From assembly GCA_020881915.1 (NCBI GenBank), contig JAJFPB010000002.1, positions 1,116,001 through 1,180,000 on the forward strand: a stretch of 64,000 bases of DNA, given 5' to 3'. A program made the position numbers and the translations under genes. Positions 49,169 through 58,917 of this stretch are shown here, piece after piece. Within the stretch, counting starts at the first letter, position 1. Every line of letters begins with the position of its first letter. The notes beneath the pieces are model-generated. The model saw nothing but the letters and a program-made list of their open reading frames with translations, was not told the DNA's origin and made no database searches. The stretch comes from Paramyrothecium sp. XJ0827 (taxonomy: Eukaryota; Ascomycota; Sordariomycetes; Hypocreales; Stachybotryaceae).

Positions 49169-51333
49169 ATGCGTTTCTCCACCCTCACCGGCGCTGCCGT
49201 CCTGTCGGCTGCCACCGTCATGGGCAAGGAGCTGCCCGTCGACGAGGCCAGGGCTGCCCGTGAGTTCCTCCTGGCCTTCAATTGATCTTGGATTCGAGAC
49301 TAACGTTGATTGCGCGCAGGGCTCTACGACTCCGGTCTGGTCCACGAGGAGTTGATGGCCAAGAAGATTGTACGCCGCCCGCCAATTGCGACCCCACGAT
49401 CCGTTCCGGACAGCATTGCTAACGTCAGGCTTCGATAGGCCCACTGGGAGTCCGAGAAGGCCGCCGGTCTCATGTCCGCTGCCCTGTACCCCCGCCTCAA
49501 CGCTACCAAGTGCATCAACGGTGTTGCTGAGGCCATCCCCGGCGACCCTCTTCACACCTTCCGATGCAAGAACGTGAGACATTGCTTCTTTTCTCTAAGG
49601 GAGAAGCAACGGCCCAGCTAACCATAATCCTAGTTCGACCTCCTCGACTTCATCAACCACGAGGACCTTGGCTCCTACGGCCGCTACCAGGAGATCAAGA
49701 GTGGCAGCTCCGCCTGGGGTTGGACCGACCCCGAGTCCGGCCGAGAGTTCATCGGTAAGTTGGGCGCAGGCGCAGAACCCGTACGTCAAATTTGTGACTG
49801 ACAATCTTGTTTCTCAGCCTCCGGTGTCTACGATGGTGTCAGCTTCATCGAGATCCTGCCCGAGGGTCGCATGCTGCCCCTCGCTTTCCTGTAAGCCAGA
49901 ACACACAATCTCCGAGCTCGACAACCCGAGACTGACATTTCCTCAAGGCCTAAATGGGCTGCTCTTGAGCGCGGAGCCTACTGGACTGAGATCCGCCCTT
50001 ACAAGCACTACATGGTCATTGGCAGTGAGCTTGTCGGCAACGGTGTCCAGATCTTCGACATGACCAAGGTGAGTTCTTTCTCTGCTGGCCGCATTGAGCT
50101 TGTTGCTGACCTCCCCAATAGCTGCTGTCTCTCGACACCACCAAGGGCGTCCACCGCCTCACCAACGAGAAGGACCTGACTGGTCACTTCAACGAGACCC
50201 TCCCTATCGGCCGAAGCCACAACGTCGTCATCAACGAGGAGCTCAACTACGGTCTTGCCGTTGGTGTCCAACCCCGTGACGAGGCCTGCAAGTCCGGCCT
50301 GCACTTCTTCAGCCTGGAGGATCCCTCCAACCCTACCTTCCTGGGTTGCGATGGCCAGGACGGCTACACCCACGATGTGAGTGACGATGCAAGAACGCTT
50401 TACAACGTTTCAATGGACTGACCAATTTTCAGGCCCAATGCTTGGTCTACCGTGGCCCTCACACCAAGTATGTCGGCCGTGAGGTCTGCTACGCCTACAA
50501 CGAGGACACCCTGACCATGTAAGACTACACTCTCAACTCATCATATTTTACTCTGCTAACGTCACAACCCCAGCTTCGATGTCACCGACAAGAAGGCTGT
50601 CAAGCTGCTCTCCCGCACCACTTACGAGGGCGCCTCCTACACCCACCAGGGCTGGGTCAACGACGTCAACAACCAGGAGATCATCTTCATGGACGACGAG
50701 TACGACGAGGTCGACGTTGTCGGCCCCGCCGCCGACGGCTACCCCGTCACCTACATCTGGGACATCCGCGACCTCGAGAACCCCAAGCAGACCGGTCTCT
50801 TCCGTGCCGTCAACAAGGGTATCGACCACAACCAGTACAAGTGGGGTGACTACATTTACCAGTCCAACTACGGCGCCGGCATGCGCGTCTACGACGTCTC
50901 CTCTGTGCTCGAGGACCCCACCGGCAACCAGGTCTGCGAGGTTGGCTTCTTCGACACCTACCCCGAGGATGACGAGCTCGAGGGCAACGGCGCCATCCAA
51001 TTCTCCGGCTCGTGGCACTCGTACGCCGGCTTCAAGTCTGGCTACGTCTTCATCAACACCATCGAGCGCGGCGCTTTCCTCGTCAAGAAGGGCAAGTTCC
51101 AGAAGTGCCCCCCCAAGACCTGCAACGCCGACAACTGCCTGCGCGCCCTGCGCTCCACCAGCGTCGCCGGCCGCCTCGAGGAGAGCCAGGAGTTCTGCGC
51201 CGACTTCACCGACGGCTGGAAGGCCCAGGTCACCGAGGTGCCCCAGTTCGCCCAGGACGCCTGCACCGGCAACGTCATCAGCCGTGTTTCTTCGGCTTGC
51301 TCGTGCCTGCCCACTCCCACCGCTGCTGTCTAA
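49169..51333 (+). CDS. Secreted LVIVD-repeat / choice-of-anchor-B-like protein
   Basis: Nine exons: 49169-49259, 49320-49369, 49439-49573, 49634-49754, 49818-49890, 49948-50068, 50122-50376, 50433-50518 and 50574-51333. The sum is 1692 nt, giving 563 residues with every junction in frame. The N-terminus (MRFSTLTGAAVLSAATVMG) is a signal peptide. The body resembles a beta-propeller built of degenerate LVIVD-type repeats. Examples are GVYDGVSFIEILPEG, ELVGNGVQIFDMTK, HNVVINEELNYGLAVGV, VYRGPHTKYVGREVCYAYNE and YIYQSNYGAGMRVYDVS. The C-terminal region is Cys-rich (KCPPKTCNADNC, FCADF, DACTG, ACSC) and probably disulphide-bonded. No GPI signal or membrane helix is seen. Fungal homologues are extracellular or surface proteins without a known reaction. 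Eight introns of 53-70 nt make it the most intron-dense protein gene in the window. Confidence 0.93.
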
Positions 51334-51789
51334 ATATGACTGGCGGCAGTGAGAGAGTAGAGAGGAAGAAAATAGACAGCATGTCATGGTGTAATGAGGC
51401 TACGTAGTCCATACTTTTGCACGTACATAGAATAAATGAATGACCGTTATGTCAATACTACACAAGCAGCTCGATGGTGATTGATCCAAGAACTAGCAGA
51501 GGCTTGCCAATCATCACAGCACAATTAATTCGAATAGCACGGTCAGAGATCAAATTGGGCGATGGCATGAAATTTTTGATTGAGTCGAAGCCATCTACTT
51601 TCCACACAAGTCCATCCATCAAAGTCCAGCACACACCAGCACACACCACGAACCCATTCCGATCCAAACTCGCCACCAGTGTTGTCGTTCAACCATTCCT
51701 TCTCCAGAAACTGCCTTTCTCTCTGCAAGCAACACAAAGAAACGCACAAAAAGCAAAACGAGCAAAACCAATTTACACCTTCCCAGGAG
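51334..51789. other. 3' flank of the LVIVD gene
   Basis: Contains the LVIVD 3' UTR and the space before the micro-exon locus that approaches on the minus strand. No gene is supported. Confidence 0.5.
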
Positions 51790-52000
51790 TACAATGACGC
51801 ATCAGTGTCCCTCTCACTTGAGAGAAGACTACGGACGGGCCCACGGCGGAGAGAAAAGGGGAGTGGGAACGGGAAGGAAGGGGGAACGAAGGGCAGGAAG
51901 GGGGAAGGGCCAGGTCCGTTGTTTCATCATTTGCGCCAGGGAAGAAAAGAAAAACAAAACAAAAGCACAACGAACGCAAGGAAAACGGGCAAATGGTGAC

Positions 52001-52184
52001 GTGAGGCGGAGAGGGGACAGGAGCATCAGCCAAACCGGCACTTGCCAGCCGCTTCATTTGCTCTGGGCAGAAAAGTGAAGTGGAAGAAGGGGAGGATTGT
52101 GCAGTGAGGCGGATTGGGAACAGGAGCATCAGCCAAACCGGCACTTGCCAGCCACCTCATTTGCTCTGGGCAAAAAGTGAAGTG
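52001..52184. repeat. Tandem duplication, period 103 bp
   Basis: Two copies (52001-52083 and 52104-52184), nearly identical, each with the core GCATCAGCCAAACCGGCACT. On the minus strand each copy has CCCAG, a 17-nt block, then GCAAGT and a CTGATGC element, so each looks like an exon followed by a possible GC-AG intron. Confidence 0.85.
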
Positions 52185-52454
52185 ACAAGGGGAAAAGAGA
52201 GACAAAGGAAAAGGTAGCACATCAGGATCGTAGCCAATCGAGGCTCAACAACAAAAGTTGCCGTCCTCTGCAGGCACTTCTCATCACTTGTGTCAAGGGT
52301 AGAGCAGAAACAAGGGGGGGAAAATGCACAACACAAGACAAAAAAGACAGAAACCACTGAACAAAAAGGACGAACAACACAAAAAAAACACGAGGAGTGC
52401 CTTACATTTGGTAGAGATGTTGGATCCTTTGTTGGATGAGGATGGAACGGACAA

Positions 52455-52504
52455 TCGGGGTTCAGGTGACCCGGCCGAGTCGGGGTTCAGGTGACCCGGC
52501 CGGG
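52455..52504. repeat. 25-bp direct repeat, two copies
   Basis: Two adjacent copies, each beginning TCGGGGTTCAGGTGACCCGG, within the 110-nt exon candidate of the micro-exon locus. Confidence 0.9.
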
Positions 52505-52651
52505 CACAATTCGACCTAAAGAGAAAGAAAGTTAGTCATGGATCAAGACCATTAGTGAAGAGAAAAGAGACTCACTGTGGCAGTCGGCGTAGGAGAGAGA
52601 TAGACCCCGCAGTGAAGATTCCAGAGGACGCCCCCGATGTTTCGTTTCGCC

Positions 52652-52823
52652 GGTCGGCGGCATAACTCTCATGCTGACCAGCAGCATGAGAGCCAGCCAC
52701 CGACCACCCAATATTCCTCCTCTTGACCAAGCCAGTCGAAAGCCTGCTTCCGACTGGCCACTTGAACACCCAACGACGACTTGGTCTGCACTGCGTCAGC
52801 ACGACCAAGTGTCGTTGAGTGGG
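52652..52823 (-). other. Three consecutive strong hairpins (structured RNA candidate)
   Basis: Three inverted repeats follow one another. Hairpin 1 is 52652-52705: arms GGTCGGCGG and CTCTCATGCTG pair with CAGCATGAGAG and CCACCGACC around a 5-nt loop, about 20 pairs. Hairpin 2 is 52731-52758: GCCAGTCG pairs with CGACTGGC, with an inner AAGC/GCTT stem. Hairpin 3 is 52773-52815: ACGACGACTTGGTC pairs with GACCAAGTGTCGT with one mismatch, and outer CCCA/TGGG at 52769-52823. All lie inside the 304-nt exon candidate. No known RNA family is recognised; telomerase RNA was considered and no telomere template was seen. Confidence 0.6.
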
Positions 52824-52921
52824 TATTTCGATCGGGGACGCCCTGCGCGCGGACATCATTCGGCCGGCCGTTTCGAGTCCTGAAGAATCTGTGAAGCTGT
52901 TAGCATCTGCCCTGATGAAGA

Positions 52922-53023
52922 AAAACATGAAGCAACGCTGAACTGTGTGATGCAAAACAAGTGTGCTTGAACAAAACGTGAAGTAACGCTGAGCTGTGTG
53001 ATGCAAGAGAAGTGTGCTTGACT
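52922..53023. repeat. Tandem duplication, period 51 bp
   Basis: Two copies, starting at 52922 and 52973, share CAACGCTGA/TAACGCTGA, CTGTGTGATGCAA and AAGTGTGCTTGA, with a few substitutions. They lie just upstream (minus strand) of the structured exon. Confidence 0.85.
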
Positions 53024-53852
53024 AAGACGATGTAAGCGGAAACGTTGGGAGGGGAGGAACGCAGCTGGATTCCTCAGGACGTTCGGCGAGAACGGAGGAA
53101 GAGGAGGAGGAGGGGAGATCTATTTGTACACGTAGGTCAGCAAGTGAGTCGGAGAGGGAGATGTCAGGAAACGGAAGGGCAAACTTACCATGAAAAAAAG
53201 AGTGCCGAGGAAGTTTCCTAGATAAGAAAAATCAGTTGCAGTCGAGATGAAGGAGAGGGTGTGACTTAGCAGTGGACATCTCAGACGATGTCAAAAATCT
53301 AAGGCAATGGAAAGAAGTTAGTCCCAGCGAAGTGAAAAGGGGCGGGAAAATGGAGGATGAACTTACCGGATGCGAAGGATGATTCGACTCTAGGAGAAAA
53401 GTGCTCAAAGTTAGCCATAATGTCAAAGATGAAGTGGAAAGGGAGGAGGAACTTACTGTCGATGGAGGAGAGAAGAAACAAGGATGTGTGAAGGTCGAGT
53501 GTTAGCAAAAGCTGATGAGGAGGAGTGAAGTGAGATACTTACAGAAAAAATCGAAGTCCTGGGAGGTTGTTGTTGAGGAAGACAAGTCAGCAAACGAAAA
53601 GACAGACGAGGTAGAAGTGAGACTTACAAGAAATTCGAACAACTCGGCCGTTCCGAAAACCTGGAGTGAAGTAACCAGTGTTCGAAAACCAAAACCTCCA
53701 AAGACAAAAGTGAAAAGGGGAAAAATCAGATTTGTAGACCAGTCGTAACTGAGTCTCTGCTTTTGTTCTCGATCAGTGACTTTTTCAAGTCCACGAAATC
53801 GTCAGAAGAAGCAAGCAAATCATCATGTAAAAACCCCCACAAAGCCAAACAT

Positions 53853-53919
53853 CCCCCAGAGCCCAAAAGCCCCCAGAGCCAAAGACCCCCAGAGCCAAAG
53901 AAACCCCCAGAGCCAAAGG
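53853..53919. repeat. Minisatellite, four copies of a 15-18 bp unit
   Basis: Four copies of CCCCCAGAGCCAAAG with small spacers, next to G-rich runs (53919-53941). On the minus strand it lies in the first long intron candidate of the micro-exon locus. Confidence 0.9.
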
Positions 53920-54134
53920 AGGGGAGGGGGAGGGGGAGGGGGGAAAACAAAGGAAAAGGGGTCACGTACCTGAGGCCCACCCACCCGCCGCAAGGCAAAA
54001 GTTGCGATGTCAATAAAAAAAATAAAAAAAGTGTTGGCCAACCCACCCGCCCAGCGGTAGAGAGAACCGCCCGAAACCTACAAGAAGTTAGTAAGTGAGC
54101 ACGAGGGGGGGGGGAATCCCACCGCCCGCCCACG

Positions 54135-54445
54135 ATGATAGAAATGAGAAGAAGGAGGAGGTCGAGGAGGAGGAGGAGGTCGAGGAGGAGGAGGAGGTCG
54201 AGGAGGAGGAGGAGGTCAAGGAGGAGGAGGTCGAGGAGGAAGTGGAGGAGAAGAAGATGAGGAGGTGAAGGAGGAGGAAAAGAAGAAGAAGAAGACGAGT
54301 AGGAGAAAAAGAAGAAGAAGAAGAAGAAGAAAAAGATGATGATGAGGAGGAGGAAGTGGAGGAGGAGAGAAAGAAGAAGAAGAAGATGATGATGATGAGG
54401 AAGTAGAGGAGGAGAAGAAGAAGAAGATGATGATGATAATGAAGT
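54135..54445. repeat. Compound GAA/GAG/GAT purine microsatellite
   Basis: Some 300 bp of almost pure purine on the plus strand made of GAG, GAA and GATGAT runs with interspersed GGTC. On the minus strand it forms the CT-rich leader below the TATA box. The long Ser/Pro/Phe open frame through it (54707-54216 minus) is a composition artefact. Confidence 0.85.
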
Positions 54446-54522
54446 TTGTAAAGAAGAATGAGAAGTGGTGTGATGATGAAAGAGGAGGAAAAAAGAAGGA
54501 GAGGGCAGGGGGGAGAGGAGGG

Positions 54523-54530
54523 TCTTTATA
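54523..54530 (-). promoter_or_regulatory. TATA box of the micro-exon transcription unit
   Basis: The minus strand reads TATAAAGA inside GGTATAAAGACCC, followed by a long CT-rich tract. TATA plus pyrimidine leader is the usual form of a strong fungal promoter. Confidence 0.6.
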
Positions 54531-54533
54531 CCT

Positions 54534-57500
54534 GGGGGAGCCCAGGGGAGCCGGAGTGATCTGGGGTGATCGACCGGCAGTCACCGGCACTCGGTCACTG
54601 AATAACCATTGTGGGCGATTAAAAAATCGTGCTATGTGCGCGTGCATAAACGCGTCCAGCCAAATCAGGAGAGCAGAAGCGGGTCCACGGTCCTGAGATA
54701 GTTGCATGGAAGCTTCCAGCTCACCTCAAGATGAGTTGTGAATCACTGAGGAAGCTCTCTCCTTGGCCTGTGAGTGGCCAGAGAGCAAATGAGGACCCAT
54801 AGAGTTGAGGAGCTGTGAAGCCATCGTGCAGGGAGGGCGGCATGTTGAGCGAGTTTTCGAAGGCGTGATGTTGATGGGTGACCGGGCGACGAGCTTCCTC
54901 ACCGCCGCGGGGTACGGTGGGATGACCTTGATGGCCTCATGGCATGAAGTTGTCATGACTACGAAGTTCTACGGGTTCTGCTGCTTGGATCTACGGAGGA
55001 GTTGTCTATTTGTGATGCTTAACGGTCTCTACAAGGCGGACGTGAACAATAGCAAGCAGACTGAAGTTCACCAGTAGGACTCGGACAATATGCACTAACG
55101 GTGCAACGGTCCCTGCATAAGCCACCTCCACAGGAGATTCAGGAACCGTGCAGAAGATCTGCACAGGGGGGGGCGGAGATCAGGCATCACTGACAGGAGT
55201 GGGACTCCTCTCGTGAACAGGCGGGGCACTTTGAGGCGTTGATGGGGGAACTGAGGAAAATGGTGTGATCGAGGTGGAGCTCACGTAAATTGGTGCATAG
55301 GGCAGTGATCCTGGGATCTCATTGGATGTAAATAAGGCAGCTCTGCTTTGGGAGGGTGGTCAGTGGCAGGCCCCTGAGTGATTGTGGTGATCTGGATGTT
55401 GGGGCTGGCAGCTGGGTCGAAAATCCAGACGTGTGGGCAGCTCCGCCAAAATTTCCCTCCTACACGAAACCTCGAGGCAGAGCTACTCGACACAGTCCAT
55501 CGGCTTCACCTTCCGTAGTATACAAGTATTAGTCCCCTCTTAAGAACTTGACATGATGTGATAGCATACGGTGTTACATGATAGCATTGCCCCTGAACCA
55601 TTGTTTGTAGGCTCAGTTACAGGAATCGTAGACGATAATGGAGGCATAACGGCAAGAATAGTTCACTTGAAGCTGTCGTTGCACCAGGCTCTGTCGTTGG
55701 ATCTATTGGTGAAGTTACGGGAGCCAGCAGGAAGCGCGGTAACTATGGCGTAGTCGCGTCAAGCTGAGGAGAAGACTACGAGCCACGCCGAGACTATTCC
55801 TATTACTACACTTTGTACTATTTCGATCGATTCTTGCTAACTGACGAAGAGAATGGGAACGTCGTGTATCGTTCGTGGATGTCGAACGCTTGGCTGGGGC
55901 GCGAACGGTCGAAGGGGAAAGCGCGGGATCGTGAAAACATCGAGTGGATAACGAGGAACACCTGAAAGCTTGCTTCGTCAGTTACGTCACGCGTATTCCA
56001 GCATTTGGGAGGCTCCATCGTACTCACAATGTTTAGAGACGGTGGTGGAAAGATTCTGTGGCCGAGTGTTTGCTCTGAGGGCAGTGGGCCTTTCGGAGCT
56101 TTTGCTCTGCTTGGACAGGGGTTCGCCATCGTAGAGTCAAGAGATCATCATAAGAAGAACGTGAAAAGCTTTAAGAGACCGTGTCGCTGTGTGCAAACTT
56201 ATTTTCATTTTCGTGGCTGGCACGGATGCCCTCGACGTCGAAAGCTGTGTCTGCACAATCTTGGCGCCCCTATTCTCCTTGCGGAGCCGCGTTTCACCGC
56301 AGATTTTGTTTGTGTCACCACGTTCAGCCTTGCCACGATTACACAAACAGACAAACTTTTGCAGTTCAAGCGAGGGGTCTTCTTTTCTTCAAGAACCAAT
56401 TTGTCTGCATCATCCGCCTACTGCTATTCTGGCCGTGCTGCAAGCCTCGACGAGCGGTAAGGTAGTTCACGACGCCGGACTTCTGGTGCTGCTGGACGCG
56501 GACAGCGAGGCAGCGAGCTAGGCTTCCTGTTTTACGCTAATCCTGGATCTGAATGCCTGGTAAGTCATTTTACTGATCCTTCACACTCTCCAGTTTGTCT
56601 TTCTACGCGGCCCAGTATGGGTGGGCTCTGGTTGACAAAGTGCACTTTGAAGCTGACATCGACTTGAAGTAGTGATCTCGACCCTCCCTTCCTTCAACGC
56701 ACGTCTACGTCCTCCAACGCTTCGAATACGGCCGTCTAGAGCGATCCAACGACCTGAATAACAATAAGTGTGTGCCTGGGCGATGGAAAGGCTCTCAGTC
56801 TGCGAGCTGCGGCAGCATTTCGACTCAGACGCACGCCTCGGGCCCTGCCACCACAAAACAAACAGTACATCCCTATCAACAAGTTTTTCCGTCGATTACA
56901 AGCCAGGAGGCAGCACATGGAGGGAAAGGGCGGAGGCAGGGATTTCAAACAACGAACCAGGGGTGAAAGGCACAGAGCGCAAGCAAGCTTTTGGCTGCTG
57001 CCTTCGCCGTGTTTGGAGCTGAAGCATCACCAGAGTCCAATCCTCCCTAGATACATGCAAGAATTTCTAGTTTCCTGTTTGGTTGTGGATTACGCCGAGG
57101 CTTAGGAGGGTTTGGCGTTTGGGCTGTTTGTTGACCATCTCTCGTATTTCCACATATATGCGTCCACAGCAATCATCACGTTTGGAAACAATGTCACGGC
57201 AAGTAAACTAGTCCAAACTTTAATTCAACTACAGTGAAACTGTCTCGGAAGTGGATATGTTGGGTGGACGCTTGGCCCTGAGACACCAAATTTTGTGGGG
57301 CAAACACCTTTCCCCCAGGACTTCTTTCCTATCAGAGGCCAGACCTTTTCCCAAATGTAGTGTTGACGATCGAGAGTCGTTGGAGGATGTCGAGGGGCAA
57401 AGTTGGGAAAGCTCGTCATGAATGCTGTCGTAACGGTGCAAGGGCTGCTCATCGGATTTCTTGTGCGAGGCCTGCAGGCTCTGGAGGTTCTAGTCCACTG

Positions 57501-58917
57501 ACTGCATCCTGAATAAATGTTAGCAAAAGGTCAGGGTCCCCTTGTACGCGATCGACACCTCAAAAGCAAAATTCCACTCTAGAGAATAGAATGCTCGGCT
57601 AAACGCTGTGGATAGAAGAACACGACAAACCAGGGCTGCTGCATGCGACTCGGGGATGGCGTATACAAGCAGTGGCAGTGACTCCCAGCAATGTACGCTA
57701 ATCTTCGTCTTCCTGGCGAGGTGACCGAACGTTCGTAATGCTTGGGAATCGTGTCAGGGGCCATAGGGGATTAGTGTTGCTTCAGCAGAATAACGTAGAA
57801 AGAACCTGATACAACATCGTCGACACACTCTACACCGCCAACACGCTGCAGTGAATCAAGTCGTGGTTTTCGTTTTGCACAAAGAGTGTCGAGTCGGGGG
57901 GAGGGGCCTGCCGTGAAGCCAGGCCAGTCCTGTTTGCTCGTGTGCATGTACTGTACTCCACGAAGGACAATCCCGGCTGTCCGCTACCCTATAGCTGTTA
58001 CCCAGCCTAAGAGATGTTTAAGGAAGCCATTGACCTTGGAGATTGGTGCTGATCTTCAAACAATTTAGACTTCGTGAATTATTTGTTAGACAGAGAATAG
58101 CTGTATGATGACTTTGACTAGATGGAAGGCCCCTGGTTCTACGTGATGCTTCTGCTTGCTTTTTTGAGGAAGATGGGAAATTCTCCGCTCGATTTGTGTT
58201 GGTGGCCAGGAACTGTCACGGGGAACTCAGCTTTGCGTTCCCGTGTGCTACGGTGGCTTTTAACGCCATACCCAGACTTAATTATTCTTTCCCACTCATA
58301 CGCCATCACGTTTGCTTTATTGGATGTCGCGCTACGCGCAGTATCGTTTTCTTCGGCCTTTGGACACAGGCCTGGGTTTGGAAGCAACGCGGCGAGGGGA
58401 GGAATCCCCTCCGTCACTCTTTTGATCAATGCACAGCTGCTCACACACTTGAATAGGCTCGAACCATCGAAGAAAGACGCTGAAATAGACACCTTATCGC
58501 TATATCTCGATGAGGTCCCGACCTTTCTACGCGTTGCGTGCCGAAAATACGACACTCCAAACGGTGGGCCACAGCCACGCGGACAGAAGGACCGAGAAAT
58601 CGCGCAAGGAGAACCGACATCTACAGCTTCAACAATCAAGAATTCGTCTTACGGCAACTGCCTTCGTCCCCTAATTTAGATGCTCAAGAAAACGATACTC
58701 GACCGACCAAAGCGGTGGATCCTCAGATCCTAGCTTTTGGCCGCACGGCCCGGTTTACGTGATGAAGTTAAAGACGACACAGGGGATACTCAGGGGCTAC
58801 TTAAAAATGTCTGTAAGTAAATGCAATTGCTAGCTACGAAGTTTATCTTGCAATCATCCAACGACTAATGCCTGCCTAGATATTTCACGACCACGACCCG
58901 CCTTCCAACGCTCCTCT
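54534..58917. other. 4.4 kb gene-poor region
   Basis: Only short frames on both strands; none carries a recognisable domain. The longest (58122-58679 plus and 58639-58139 minus) overlap each other and neither is convincing. No transposon ends, tRNA or rRNA were found. The first few hundred bases act as upstream region of the micro-exon unit. Confidence 0.45.

Larger units (their letters stand above)
51790..54533 (-). other. Intron-rich micro-exon transcription unit of unknown product
   Basis: Read on the minus strand this stretch has the signals of a spliced gene but no convincing protein. A TATA box (54530-54523) is followed by a pyrimidine leader of more than 600 nt without ATG. Candidate introns have strong consensus: 53627-53559 (GTAAGT, CTGAC, CCCAG), 53456-53390 (GTAAGT, CTAAC, CTAG), 53366-53299 (GTAAGT, CTAAC, TTAG), 53188-53120 (GTAAGT, CTGAC, ATAG) and 52575-52516 (GTGAGT, CTAAC, TTTAG). 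Exons between them are tiny: 53660-53628 (33 nt), 53558-53543 (16 nt), 53389-53367 (23 nt) and 53217-53189 (29 nt), followed by 52879-52576 (304 nt, structured) and 52515-52406 (110 nt). Spliced frames hit stops early. It could be a long non-coding RNA, a micro-exon protein gene or a tandem array of decayed units. The 3' end is unknown. Confidence 0.5.

Noticed and set aside
52576..52879. Telomerase RNA at the structured locus
   Set aside because: No repeat of the TTAGGG template was seen, and the exon pattern does not fit.
54216..54707. Minus-strand 163-codon frame rich in Ser, Phe, Pro
   Set aside because: It is a translation of the purine/pyrimidine microsatellite.
56400..56800. Similar YCYSGR...LD.R translations on opposite strands
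   Set aside because: DNA similarity is poor; the short peptide match is likely chance.
58122..58679. Overlapping plus (185) and minus (166) frames
   Set aside because: They overlap each other almost fully and neither shows a domain or intron signals.
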